Below are positions 28,501-36,364 of a stretch of DNA of 64,000 nt, piece by piece. The notes under the pieces are model-generated. The model was not told where the DNA came from. It did not search any database and was given only the letters and a program-made list of their open reading frames with translations. This DNA is from Desulfobulbus sp. GTDB taxonomy: Bacteria; Desulfobacterota; Desulfobulbia; Desulfobulbales; Desulfobulbaceae. The stretch lies in the NCBI GenBank assembly GCA_028684915.1, contig JAQUEZ010000010.1, forward strand, positions 1 to 64,000, given 5' to 3'. Every line of letters begins with the position of its first letter. The first letter of the stretch is position 1. The position numbers and the translations under genes were made by a program.

Positions 28501-29789
28501 AGGTTAAGCCAGACCCGAATGTTAGTCAGATGGGCCGGATTGGCAATGGGCTGCCAGTCCTCATCCACGCCGCGAACATTGGCATACTGAAATCCAAAGC
28601 GAACCGTTTCCCACAAAAAGGCCTCTACCAACCGCGAATTGCCGCGTTTGAAGACCTCGTTGCCGATCACCTGGATGCACTGCAGCGAGGTGTGCGGGTA
28701 GCGGCGGACATTGGCCTTGAGCAGATGAAAAGTGGTGACGAAGAACTGTTCGATCTCCTCGAAGCTCTGCTTGCGGATCAACTGCACCAGCGAACGATTG
28801 ATCTCGCGCAGGGTCTCCTCGTGGATCAGGGTCAATCCCTTGGTCTCCATAATGCGGAAGAGAAAGAGCAGTTTGCGGTTCTCGACAAAATTGCCTGTCC
28901 CCTCATCGCCATCCTCCTCCACCGCGACCATCTTGGTCGGGATCTCTTTGTAGAGCCGGACCAGATCCATGTGGTTAGGCAGGGTGAGGATCTTTTCCAG
29001 GGCGGCCTGATAATCGGCGGCAAAATCGATCGACTCCAGGGTGGAGCGACACTCGAGGATGCGCGCATGGGAGATGCCGGCCAAGAGGGACTGCCCATGC
29101 CACTTCTTACAGTATTCACCGCACTCCTGTTCGAACCAGGGGAGAGGGTCGTCCTCGGAAAGCCAATATTGGTAATTACGCTGGAGGATGGCGCGCATCA
29201 ACAGGGACAGGGCTTCCATATCAAAGGGATCCGAAGCCTTCTGTCGCCGCAGGGCTATCACCTTTTGCGCCATCTTCCGCACCGGATGGTGCCCCTGGAC
29301 CATGGAGAGCATCACCTGAGGTTCACTCTCATCCAGACTCCGCAACCGGGTGAAAAACTCGGCCAAGGCACCCTCGAAACGAAACAAGGACGCACTGTCC
29401 AGAGAAAGAATCACCTTATCGGCATAGGCAAGCATACCCTCGAGGATACGTTGCAGCAGTTCGTCATTGCGGTTGGAATCTCTGAGCGCATCAAAAAAGA
29501 TCGACATGAACAGAGAAAAGGCCTCGGCCCCCTGCTCATGGTCGCGGTAGTGGTTGCAGTTTTTGAGCACAAAAGCCCGCAACTCTGGAATTATCAGCTT
29601 CCAATTGCGATAGGGGTGGCCGATCTCATAGAGCAGGGAATCAAGTTTACCGAGAATCCCCTGAAATCGACAGACCACATCTCGGAGCAGCTCATAGGCC
29701 GGGTTGATGACCGCCGGAGCAGCGGTTTCGCGCAGATTAGCCTTCAGCGCATCGGAGACAAGGGGCAAGGGGCAGGGTTCGACGGACAT
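25527..29789 (-). CDS. PPDK-like ATP-grasp/phosphohistidine protein lacking the PEP barrel
   Basis: A 1420-residue protein. About residues 1-870 are mostly helical and match no family I know. About 880-1300 form the PPDK-type nucleotide-binding domain (GNKGFNL; LLSVRSGAAISMPGIMST; GSGVLFTAHPY). About 1310-1400 are the swivelling phosphohistidine domain with the TSHAS motif (SRGGQTSHASVVATRLEKTC). The C-terminal PEP/pyruvate TIM barrel of PPDK and PEP synthase is absent, so the chemistry resembles ATP-dependent dikinases that phosphorylate another substrate. Start ATG 29789 has GGAGGAGG 6 nt upstream; the TTG at 29795 abuts it. It is monocistronic. Substrate unknown. Confidence 0.9.
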   Translation of the reverse strand: MSVEPCPLPLVSDALKANLRETAAPAVINPAYELLRDVVCRFQGILGKLDSLLYEIGHPYRNWKLIIPELRAFVLKNCNHYRDHEQGAEAFSLFMSIFFDALRDSNRNDELLQRILEGMLAYADKVILSLDSASLFRFEGALAEFFTRLRSLDESEPQVMLSMVQGHHPVRKMAQKVIALRRQKASDPFDMEALSLLMRAILQRNYQYWLSEDDPLPWFEQECGEYCKKWHGQSLLAGISHARILECRSTLESIDFAADYQAALEKILTLPNHMDLVRLYKEIPTKMVAVEEDGDEGTGNFVENRKLLFLFRIMETKGLTLIHEETLREINRSLVQLIRKQSFEEIEQFFVTTFHLLKANVRRYPHTSLQCIQVIGNEVFKRGNSRLVEAFLWETVRFGFQYANVRGVDEDWQPIANPAHLTNIRVWLNLIAQEPKWCSTLFSALIINLRLSGTCVRDTDLFQRDITDLLNHPIGPIYNLAKQFTKLMPVFFNEIGAEGELRDVSTELDEIHKRKDVLIHFLRKQAHVESSNLIVGFIEAIFAFWITLDKSYLRDYLPEEVLQQVTGNGPFVGDQHILAGRIKKELRFNRMAQILGWKDEERQEFLDRQTDLSEVERRRFTLLVRMYKLLHQKYSLSLPEIHLQLQHALGNGFPELGRLLEVLAEDDPIHCLDVLLDELEHLQGVILSAEKFEPKEEIYYKRHIAVDIPSVYGRYSERKFDALGLTFRLESLANVYLEKLFATVNLNFITQATFIRILKCLRLFTRALQIDGISSRRLDTYISLLATSIGIRRFSYTQHLDIMRGLSEGVKDIIYAYYTNIHQNNLSIIVPQISKDNLLIKFHSSWNVKNMPETVLRISEIFFRDLISTTFGLQHLDNFIGKVINTLEAQKDILDENTLDLLMTYNPEKAISSLHAENLRTHNLIHLGNKGFNLVVLTRDKMPVPPAFIITTEVFRCYRAIRRFERARDEYMRRVRSAVTGIEQLTGRVFGSPERPLLLSVRSGAAISMPGIMSTIHNVGANAELVEEFVVNHPKYKYFAWDNFRRFQQSWGMANGMEREDFQELMNVQKEIHNIHYKRDFSPEQMRELALNYKQAVESRGFGIPEDPWEQLVGAVDMVFDSWHFPKAQEYRHLMGVSDDWGTAVIVQTMVFGNLGLQAGSGVLFTAHPYRKVRRVALWGDYAIGDQGEDIVSGLVTSHPISVEQAEIDGRDENKSLERQFPEVYKRLLNISRELVYDKEWNPQEIEFTFEGPEADQLYLLQTRDMITIKKKEHLTVFNDSDLAHKSILAKGIGVSGSAMSGKAVFTEENIHNLREKEPGTPLILIRRDTVPEDIREISLADGLVTSRGGQTSHASVVATRLEKTCVVGCRDMQVFETEEYADINGTRIIFGTPISMDGRHGLLIEGNYPLREEVHILPL

Positions 29790-29914
29790 GGGCAACCTCC
29801 TCCACGGATTAAGACTTATCGGACCATATCTTTAGTATTGTAGTGTTGTTAACCGGGAAAGTCAGCAGGAGTTTTTGCAGAGTTGAAAAGGCCGGACCCA
29901 ATTTCCCCAGGCGA

Positions 29915-30610
29915 TCAGCCGCAAGAGGATTGGAGCAGATGGTAGAGAAGCGGCAGGAAGATGGCGGGAAGCAGATTGCCCACCCGGATTTTTACCACTC
30001 CCAGCATGTTCAGCCCGATGGCCACGATCAACAGCCCCCCGACCGAGGTCATCTGGGCAACCGCCACCGGAGACAGAAGCGGCTTGAGCAGTACCGCCGC
30101 CAGGGTTAATGTACCCTGGTAGAGGAAAACGGAAAGACTGGAGAAGAGTACCCCGATACCCATGGCCGAGGCAAAGACCACCGAGATCACCCCATCGAGG
30201 ATCGATTTGGCAAACAGGGTTTGATGCTGGCCGGTCAGCCCACTTTCCAGGGAGCCGACTATGGCCATCGAGCCCACACAATAGACCAGACTGGCAGTGA
30301 CAAAGCCACGGGCCAGCGACTGGGTATTGCCGGTTTTGGCTCTCACCCGCGCCTCCAGCCATTGTCCCAGACCTTCCAGCCGGCCCTCGATCTGCAGCCA
30401 TTCGCCAAGCAGGCCACCTACCACGATGGAAATGATGACGCCCAACAGGTTATCCGCCAGCAAGGCACTCTTCCAACCGATGAGCATGACCGAAAGGGCC
30501 ACGCCCTGGAGGAGAGTTTGCTTGTACTGTTCAGGGATCCCCTTATTGCAGAGCAGCCCCAACAGGCTACCGACCACAATGGCCAGTCCATTGACGATGG
30601 TTCCAAGCAT
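29915..30610 (-). CDS. DUF554 membrane protein
   Basis: A 231-residue inner-membrane protein with about seven helices and the DUF554 (YdfK-like) features: the start MLGTIVNGLAIVVGSLLG, the central GGLLGEWLQIEGRLEGLG and SLVYCVGSMAIVGSLESG. The family has no established function; a transport role is only assumed. It is a single gene on the minus strand, 105 bp downstream of the PPDK-like start region and divergent from the DUF486 gene. Confidence 0.92.
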   Translation of the reverse strand: MLGTIVNGLAIVVGSLLGLLCNKGIPEQYKQTLLQGVALSVMLIGWKSALLADNLLGVIISIVVGGLLGEWLQIEGRLEGLGQWLEARVRAKTGNTQSLARGFVTASLVYCVGSMAIVGSLESGLTGQHQTLFAKSILDGVISVVFASAMGIGVLFSSLSVFLYQGTLTLAAVLLKPLLSPVAVAQMTSVGGLLIVAIGLNMLGVVKIRVGNLLPAIFLPLLYHLLQSSCG

Positions 30611-30827
30611 CGAATTCTCCAGATTGACACATTTCCTTCGCGGCTCATGCGCATTCCCCCTTGGAAAGGGAACAGACGGTTGCTAATATACCGTTTTGCA
30701 GAGAAAGAAAAGAGGCTTGCGCGGTCTTGCATCCTGCGCGCCAGGCTGCCGAGCTCACCTAACCTTCTCCGCAAAGGGGCCGCACCTCTTCATTTCCTCC
30801 CACTCGCCCGTCCGGGCAGAAACAACT

Positions 30828-31184
30828 ATGAACCGCTACACTCTGACAATTGGCCTCTTATGCTGCAGCAACGTCTTCATGACCTTCGCCTGGTACGGCC
30901 ATCTCAAAAGCCTTTCGCACAAACCCTGGCTGATCGCCGCCCTGATTAGTTGGGGAATAGCCCTCTTGGAATATCTCCTCCAGGTCCCGGCGAATCGCAT
31001 CGGCCATAACGTGATGTCCGTGGGCCAACTGAAGATCCTTCAAGAGGTGATCACTCTCTCGATCTTTGTTCCCTTCTCAGTGCTCTATCTCAAGGAAAAA
31101 CTAACGCTGGACTACCTCTGGGCCGGGCTCTGCCTGCTTGGAGCCGTCTTTTTCCTCTTTCGCAACAAAATCATGGGGAGCTAA
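30828..31184 (+). CDS. DUF486 (DMT-like) small membrane protein
   Basis: A 118-residue protein with four membrane helices and the DUF486 pattern (SNVFMTFAWYGHLK; ISWGIALLEYLLQVPANRIG; QLKILQEVITL). Members resemble half-size drug/metabolite transporters, but substrates are unknown. The open frame begins at 30696; the ATG at 30828 is used because the family starts there with MNRYTL. The deaminase gene follows after 38 bp, so they may be co-transcribed. Confidence 0.9.
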   Translation: MNRYTLTIGLLCCSNVFMTFAWYGHLKSLSHKPWLIAALISWGIALLEYLLQVPANRIGHNVMSVGQLKILQEVITLSIFVPFSVLYLKEKLTLDYLWAGLCLLGAVFFLFRNKIMGS

Positions 31185-31222
31185 ATTCAATCTCAGCGCT
31201 CCCCTAATCCGGAGAATCGACC

Positions 31223-31855
31223 ATGCCAACCACCCCCCCACGCTTCACCCTCGACCTGCCCGATTGGGCGCAGAACGAACTGCAGCAATTACCGCAGAAT
31301 ATAGCCAACCTCGAAGAGCGGATGGCAGCCGTTATCCGCTTTGCCCGGCTCAATACCGAACACCAAAGTGGTGGCCCCTTTGCCGCAGGCGTCTTTGAAC
31401 GCGACTCAGGCAAACTAATCGTCATCGGGGTCAATCGGGTGGTACCGCTCAACTGTTCCTCGGCTCATGCCGAAGTCACCGCGTTGACCCTTGCCCAGCA
31501 AATGCTCGGCACGTACGACCTGGGCGGACCGGGAATGGTTGCGCATCAGTTGGTGGTCAACTGGAGTCCCTGTGCGATGTGCTTCGGGGCCGTGCTCTGG
31601 TCCGGGATTCGTTCACTGGTGATTGCCGGAGCCGATGCGGAGATGATGGCCATCACCGGCTTTGATGAAGGACCGATGCCATGGAACTGGCGGGAGGAGT
31701 TGGCCGATCGGGGGATTGAGTTGGTCGAGGGGGTAATGCGGGAGGAGGCGCTGGCAGGGTTTCGCGATTTTGCAGCGACCAATCCGGTAGTTTATAATGG
31801 CCGGCAGGCAGGGGGCGACCAAACAGATATTCCGATTCTCCCCATAAATCATTGA
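31223..31855 (+). CDS. Nucleoside/guanine deaminase-like CDA-fold protein
   Basis: A 210-residue cytosolic zinc hydrolase of the cytidine-deaminase fold. The Zn ligands and catalytic Glu are in SSAHAEVTAL (His and the proton-shuttling Glu) and SPCAMC (two Cys). The arrangement and the GGPFAAGV start resemble guanine or tRNA-adenosine type nucleoside deaminases, though the N-terminal ~35 residues and the C-terminal ~50 are longer than in the short guanine deaminases. The exact substrate cannot be read from the sequence. Confidence 0.88.
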   Translation: MPTTPPRFTLDLPDWAQNELQQLPQNIANLEERMAAVIRFARLNTEHQSGGPFAAGVFERDSGKLIVIGVNRVVPLNCSSAHAEVTALTLAQQMLGTYDLGGPGMVAHQLVVNWSPCAMCFGAVLWSGIRSLVIAGADAEMMAITGFDEGPMPWNWREELADRGIELVEGVMREEALAGFRDFAATNPVVYNGRQAGGDQTDIPILPINH

Positions 31856-31942
31856 CTTCAGCAGCTTCACACTTTAATAGAATGTTGAGCAACTTCACGA
31901 GAAGTCCAACAGTGCAACTTACAAAAGGGGAGGATGGAAAAA

Positions 31943-32416
31943 ATGATTAGAAAAATGAGCGTTATCCTGTTTTCTGTTTTTTGTTTATCCGTATCAAGCA
32001 TATCCCTTAGCTTAGCCGCGATCAAAAGCGAAGGTAACTACTGCTGGAACATTAAAATCACCGAGGATACATCAGGCTCAATAACCCCAGTATCATACGT
32101 CATGAAACTCCACATTGTTCCGATAGGAAACAAAACAACTGCAATTATTCGAGGTTCCGTTATTGTCCCTGACGATTACAGCCCTGTCATCACCGGCATT
32201 GCTTCGATTTCACCCACTTCTATCAAAGGAAATTTCGATGCATCGCAAATTCATAAAAATAATAACTGGAACGACACAAGTCGCACACAATTTACGATTA
32301 ATCAATCAACTTTGAAGGGCACCTTTTTTGAAATTGGGCATGACTTTGACAGAAATGGCCGAACTTTTGACGATCGTTATTCCAAAGGCCAGCTCATCCC
32401 AATCAAATGCCCCTGA
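31943..32416 (+). CDS. Exported protein of unknown function
   Basis: A 157-residue protein with a clear signal peptide (MIRKMS, hydrophobic core, SLAAIKSEG). The mature part is polar, with one Cys in NYCWNIK and one at the end (IKCP) that may form a disulfide, and looks beta-rich. I recognise no family. The ATG at 31943 is preferred to the one at 31934 because GGGGAGG ends 9 nt before it but abuts the other. The gene is clearly AT-richer than the flanks, which hints at recent acquisition. Confidence 0.75.
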   Translation: MIRKMSVILFSVFCLSVSSISLSLAAIKSEGNYCWNIKITEDTSGSITPVSYVMKLHIVPIGNKTTAIIRGSVIVPDDYSPVITGIASISPTSIKGNFDASQIHKNNNWNDTSRTQFTINQSTLKGTFFEIGHDFDRNGRTFDDRYSKGQLIPIKCP

Positions 32417-32744
32417 ATAAGTGACGAATTTGAAAATTTGGTCAGTACGCCTAAGAGCTCGAGCATGTAGACTCTTAAGTTTAGTGAAATATGATGGCTT
32501 GGTGGTGAGGAGGAGGAGATAAAAAAATATTTTTCCCTGAGCAGCCTGCAACTCCTGCATTATTCCCAACCCTTGTATACAGTTGCCCCTTCTGCTTCCC
32601 CGCTGAAGGGGTACCCCTTCTCCCTAATTGTCCAATCAATTGAATCCGCAGCAATTCTAGCCTGCAGAGCTAAAGAAGCTGTGGCGCTTGGTCGTTGATC
32701 ATTCCGACGTTCCAGCATCCAGGTGCATTGAAAATTCCGCGCCG
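32417..32744. other. Gap without a gene, containing a perfect palindrome
   Basis: No coding sequence is supported over these 328 bp. GAAGGGGTACCCCTTC (32605-32620) is a perfect 16-bp palindrome. A helix-turn-helix antitoxin expected after the toxin gene to the right was looked for on the minus strand here and not found in any frame. Confidence 0.5.
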
Positions 32745-33140
32745 TTAAACCAAGTACTTTGTCAATGGCAATTGGGTTACCGCCCCATTATTTTTGAGCC
32801 AATCAAAATTTTGCATGGCAATCTGAGCGTCCTTCCTCGGTGTTTTTCGCGTTTTTTTCATGAAGCCATGCAAAAGCACAATATCGTTGTCCTCTGTTTT
32901 CACAAACAGCACTCGGGCTGACTCTTTACCGGCATCTACACGCAGTTTATAGATGGTTCCCTTGTACCCCCATATCCTGGGGTTGAGGACCTTCAGGCTG
33001 TCGCTAGAATAGATTTTATCAAGCGCAGCATAGGCCTGTAACTTCTTGCATATAGCGCCTGCAAGCTTGCCAGAGACCTGATGCAAAAAAGCCTCGAACA
33101 GAGAGACGCCGTCATGTTCCTGAATACTCAATATGTTCAT
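32745..33140 (-). CDS. HigB/RelE-type (Gp49-like) toxin, apparently solitary
   Basis: A 131-residue protein of the phage Gp49/HigB-like RelE superfamily, likely an mRNA interferase acting at the ribosome. The typical core is visible: a basic N-terminal half, RVLFVKTEDNDIVLLHGF and the Lys/Arg-rich KKTRKTPRKD segment. In this type the toxin gene usually precedes an antitoxin with a helix-turn-helix, but none follows on the minus strand. It is therefore a lone, decayed or cryptic module. The C-terminus runs about 25 residues past the usual fold. The surrounding DNA is AT-rich and next to a repeat. Confidence 0.75.
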   Translation of the reverse strand: MNILSIQEHDGVSLFEAFLHQVSGKLAGAICKKLQAYAALDKIYSSDSLKVLNPRIWGYKGTIYKLRVDAGKESARVLFVKTEDNDIVLLHGFMKKTRKTPRKDAQIAMQNFDWLKNNGAVTQLPLTKYLV

Positions 33141-33239
33141 AGGGATCGAGGGCTCCTACTGAAGGCGGAAATCAATTTTGTTGGCCTTGTAAATACACAC
33201 AACGAAAGACTGGCCGGCACTCTCCAAGGGATGGCGCAG

Positions 33240-33361
33240 AAAATACACAGAGAAACAAGGAGGGGCGTCTTTCATAGTGCGAAGGCAGGCATAAGGCATG
33301 TCAAGTATCGGGAAAAAAGCGGCGATGCAGGAGGTTGAAGTTTTTCCGACGTCAGCAAATT
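33240..33361 (+). repeat. Dispersed repeat family A, copy 2
   Basis: Aligns along about 120 bp with 2935-3056: ACAAGGAG near the left end, GCGAAGGCA, an AAAAA(A)GC core, GATGCAGGAG and GAAGTTTTTCCGACGTCA at the right end. It fills much of the 304-bp gap between the toxin and FIST genes. Confidence 0.7.
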
Positions 33362-33444
33362 TGAACCAATCTTTCGGTTTTGTATTTGCGTCCCCAGGAT
33401 GGAACTGATTGACTATAGGTATCGACATTCAACAGGAGGCGACA

Positions 33445-34608
33445 GTGAGCACCGATACCATTCGCATCGCACATTCATGCGCAAAGGAGGCGCGCCGGGC
33501 GGTAACTGAATTTCACCGGGCAGTGATACAGAGCCGCACCGAGCTGGTGGTCTTCTTCTGTTCAAGCCATTATGACCTTGAAGCCTTGGCCGCAGAAATA
33601 CGCCGCCTCTTCGCGGGCGTCCAGGTGGTCGGCTGTACCACGGCGGGGGAAATCGGGCCGGCGGGTTATCGCACCCACAGCCTCTCGGGAGCAAGTTTTG
33701 CTGCGGGCAGTTGCGTGGCTGTCAGCGGAGTGCTGGATTGCTTGAGCCAATTCAACATCGCCAAGGCACACGATTTTGCGCAATCCTTGCTGCAACAGCT
33801 GGAATGCAAGGTTCCAGGGGCCAACCCAAGCCACAATTTCGCCTGCATGCTCATCGATGGACTGTCTATTCGCGAGGAGCAGGTCACCCATGCCTTGCAG
33901 CACTCGATCGGCCGGATTCCCCTGTTCGGTGGATCGGCTGGGGACGACCAAAAATTCGTTCGCACGCAGGTCTTTAGCAACGGCAAATTCCATTCCGACA
34001 GCGTCGCCCTGATCCTAATCAACACCGACTTACCTTTTAAAATTTTCAAGACCCAGCACTTCAACGTCACCGACGAACGACTGGTGGTTACTGCCGCCGA
34101 CACGGCCAAACGTATCGTGAGGGAGATCAACGGAAGGCCGGCAGCCACAGAATATGCCCGACTTCTCGGTGTAGAGGTACAGCAACTCGAGCCTCCTCAC
34201 TTTGCCGCCTCACCTCTTGTAGTGCTGATCAACGGCCGCCAATACGTGCGTTCTATTCAACGAGCCAACCAGGACCACAGCCTGGCCTTCTATTGCGCCA
34301 TTGAAGAAGGGCTCGTCCTCAGGTTGGCGCACGGCATTGACTTGGTGGACAACCTTGCGCAGAGCTTGGCCGCAATTCGCGCTGAAATAGGGCCGCCACA
34401 GCTGATCCTCGGTTGAGACTGTATCCTGCGCAACTTGGAAATAGCCCAAAGCGGTACCAGAGAGAGGGTCAGTGAGATTTTCAACCGTAACCACACCGTT
34501 GGCTTTAGTTGCTACGGTGAACAATTCCATGGCGTACACGTCAACCAAACCTTCACCGGCGTCGCCCTTGGCTTTGGCCAACAAGACGGAAGAGGTTGTG
34601 ATGCCTGA
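33445..34608 (+). CDS. FIST sensor protein with an in-frame TGA (selenoprotein candidate or broken gene)
   Basis: FIST_N plus FIST_C sensory protein, a family thought to bind small ligands such as amino acids. From the GTG at 33445 (AGGAGG 5 nt upstream) the frame runs 323 codons to a TGA at 34414-34416, then continues unchanged for 63 codons to TGA 34606-34608. The tail is plainly the end of FIST_C (GFSCYGEQFHGVHVNQTFTG), giving a normal 387-residue protein. The tail overlaps the start of the PAS-GGDEF gene by 8 bp. Readings: selenocysteine at residue 324 (LILG-x-DCILR), read-through, or a recent nonsense mutation. A weak stem lies at 34434-34451. The sequence alone cannot decide between these. 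Confidence 0.8.
34434..34451 (+). promoter_or_regulatory. Weak hairpin after the in-frame TGA (possible SECIS)
   Basis: CTTGG (34434-34438) can pair with CC-AAG (34446-34451, one A bulged) around AAATAGC, starting 17 nt after the TGA at 34414. The spacing suits a bacterial SECIS element, but the stem is short and the lower part pairs poorly. It is listed because it bears on whether the TGA encodes selenocysteine. Confidence 0.25.
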
Positions 34609-35806
34609 GTCGAATGAACAGATTTTACAGGCTGAGATTGTCCGCCTCAATAAAATTATCCAGGCCTTGATGAATCGTGCAGAACGCAATGCAAGCGTCC
34701 ACGGCTCTGATTTCAGCCTTTTTTATACGTCACTCACCCTGGAAGATCTGGTTCGCTGCCGGACCCAGGAACTCGAGACGGCGGTGCTTGAAAATGAACG
34801 GATAACCCGCGCATTACGCGAAAGTGAAAACCGTCACCGTTTGATCGTCGAAAATGCGCCGATTAGCATCCATGAAATCGACATGGATGGCAACATACTC
34901 TCCATGAACCGGACCGGGCTGCTCATGCGGGGTGCCCTTGAGGAGTCCGAAAATCAAGGCACGCCCTACCTGAATATTGCCAGCGACTCTGACCGGAAGC
35001 GTTTGGAACTGCTGCTGGTTGCGGCCCAAGCAGGGACCCCCAGCCACTTTGAGTTCAAGGCCAAAGAGGTGTGCGGACGGATTTTCAAATCTTGCTTTGT
35101 CCCCATTAAAAATGAGTCCGGCAAGGTTGAAAGAATATTGGGTCTGACCGAAGATATTACGGAACAGAAAAAAGCCGAAGAACGCATTTGCCGTCTCGCT
35201 TTCTATGACCATCTAACCCAACTGCCCAATCGCCGTCGTCTGCACGAACGCCTGGAGTATGCGATAACCCTCGGTAACCAGACGGGTTGTTACGGCGCGG
35301 TCATGTTTCTGGATTTGGACAATTTTAAATCGCTTAACGATGCCTACGGCCACGGAGTCGGTGACCAACTCCTTATCGAAGCGGCACACCGCCTCACCCT
35401 TTGCGTTCGCGAAATAGACGCGGTGGCGCGTTTGGGCGGCGACGAATTCGTGGTTCTGCTTGACGATCTGGGGAAAAATTTTGCGGACGCCGTCACCCGT
35501 GCGGGTGTCGTTGCTCAAAGAATTCGTGCGGCTCTGGCGGAACCGTATACCTTACCCCATAAACAGGTGGGAGAGGAGATCTGTCACGTTACGCATCACT
35601 GCACCTCCAGCATTGGCATCGCCCTGTTTCACGGCAACGACGTCAGACTGGAGGAGATCCTCAAAGGGGCCGACACGGCAATGTATCAAGCCAAGGAGGA
35701 CGGACGAAACACTTACCGTTTTTTTGACCCGAACTCCGCCTCCCCAACACCGGTTGAGGGTTCGGCAAAAAATCAAAAACGCCGCCGAAACTCTCGCTCC
35801 CCCTGA
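34601..35806 (+). CDS. PAS-GGDEF diguanylate cyclase
   Basis: A 401-residue cytosolic c-di-GMP synthase. Residues about 1-90 form a coiled coil, about 90-215 a PAS domain (RLIVENAPISIHEIDMDG to LGLTEDITEQKKAEE) and about 225-385 a GGDEF domain with intact LGGDEF and an inhibitory RxxD site five residues before it (REID). The ATG at 34601 lies inside the last codons of the FIST frame; the longer frame from 34472 only translates FIST_C out of frame. The coupling suggests FIST senses and this protein responds, but that is inference. The C-terminus is a short basic tail. Confidence 0.92.
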   Translation: MPESNEQILQAEIVRLNKIIQALMNRAERNASVHGSDFSLFYTSLTLEDLVRCRTQELETAVLENERITRALRESENRHRLIVENAPISIHEIDMDGNILSMNRTGLLMRGALEESENQGTPYLNIASDSDRKRLELLLVAAQAGTPSHFEFKAKEVCGRIFKSCFVPIKNESGKVERILGLTEDITEQKKAEERICRLAFYDHLTQLPNRRRLHERLEYAITLGNQTGCYGAVMFLDLDNFKSLNDAYGHGVGDQLLIEAAHRLTLCVREIDAVARLGGDEFVVLLDDLGKNFADAVTRAGVVAQRIRAALAEPYTLPHKQVGEEICHVTHHCTSSIGIALFHGNDVRLEEILKGADTAMYQAKEDGRNTYRFFDPNSASPTPVEGSAKNQKRRRNSRSP

Positions 35807-35978
35807 ACCGATTCTGCCTCGTCCTGACCAAGGTCGCTCTCTATTTTACAATATTTATACTACGCACCCCCTTTATTTCTAACCAATCAGCGCTATCGTT
35901 CTTTGCAGAACAATGATTGTCTGTATATCCGCAAACGGGTTTGCGGCGTTTTGATATTGCACCAATAAGGAGCACATC

Positions 35979-36092
35979 ATGGGCGATAAAGCTGGTAAGA
36001 AGACAAAAGATAAGCAGAAAAAGCAACACGATGACAAAGTGAAGCACAAGGAAGAAGAACGACTGCAACGGCAGCCCAAGACAAAAGAATAG
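35979..36092 (+). CDS. Very small Lys-rich protein (37 residues)
   Basis: An ORF below the usual length cut-off: MGDKAGKKTKDKQKKQHDDK, then a mixed Lys/Glu/Arg stretch ending in KTKE. It has a strong AAGGAG ribosome site 6 nt before the ATG and a perfect terminator 50 bp after the stop, so it looks like a complete gene. The chain is highly charged, has no hydrophobic core and is probably disordered. Small basic proteins of this style occur in other Desulfobacterota as far as I recall, without known function. The terminator is shared with the opposing hydrogenase operon. Confidence 0.65.
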   Translation: MGDKAGKKTKDKQKKQHDDKVKHKEEERLQRQPKTKE

Positions 36093-36134
36093 CTCCACTC
36101 CTAGGGCGCCATTTTGTTGCCCCGGGCCATGCAA

Positions 36135-36177
36135 CAAAAAATCCCCCGCCGGTGATCACCGACGGGGGATTTGTTTC
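36135..36177. terminator. Bidirectional rho-independent terminator
   Basis: ATCCCCCG (36141-36148) and CGGGGGAT (36163-36170) form the outer stem, with the self-complementary GGTGATCACC inside. TTTGTTT follows on the plus strand and AAAAA precedes, so it serves both the small ORF and the hyb operon. Confidence 0.92.
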
Positions 36178-36364
36178 CTCGGTAAGAGGTTAGTGTACAA
36201 GTGATTCCCCCTACCTGCAGCTCCAAGGGAGGTAAGCGATCACGGGGCACCGAATCTGCGGTGTTATCGGCCGGTTTACGTACAGGTGTACGCTGCACAG
36301 GCCGATGCCTTGCACCTCCGGCACCCTACAATCGCCTACAAAAGACAATCGATGCAACAGGGTA

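Noticed and set aside
27897..29843. A 648-codon open frame on the plus strand
   Set aside because: It is antisense to the PPDK-like gene, has no ribosome site or family features, and is a by-product of GC-rich codon use.
34472..34600. A 43-residue N-terminal extension of the PAS-GGDEF protein
   Set aside because: It is an out-of-frame reading of the conserved FIST_C tail; the real start is the ATG at 34601.
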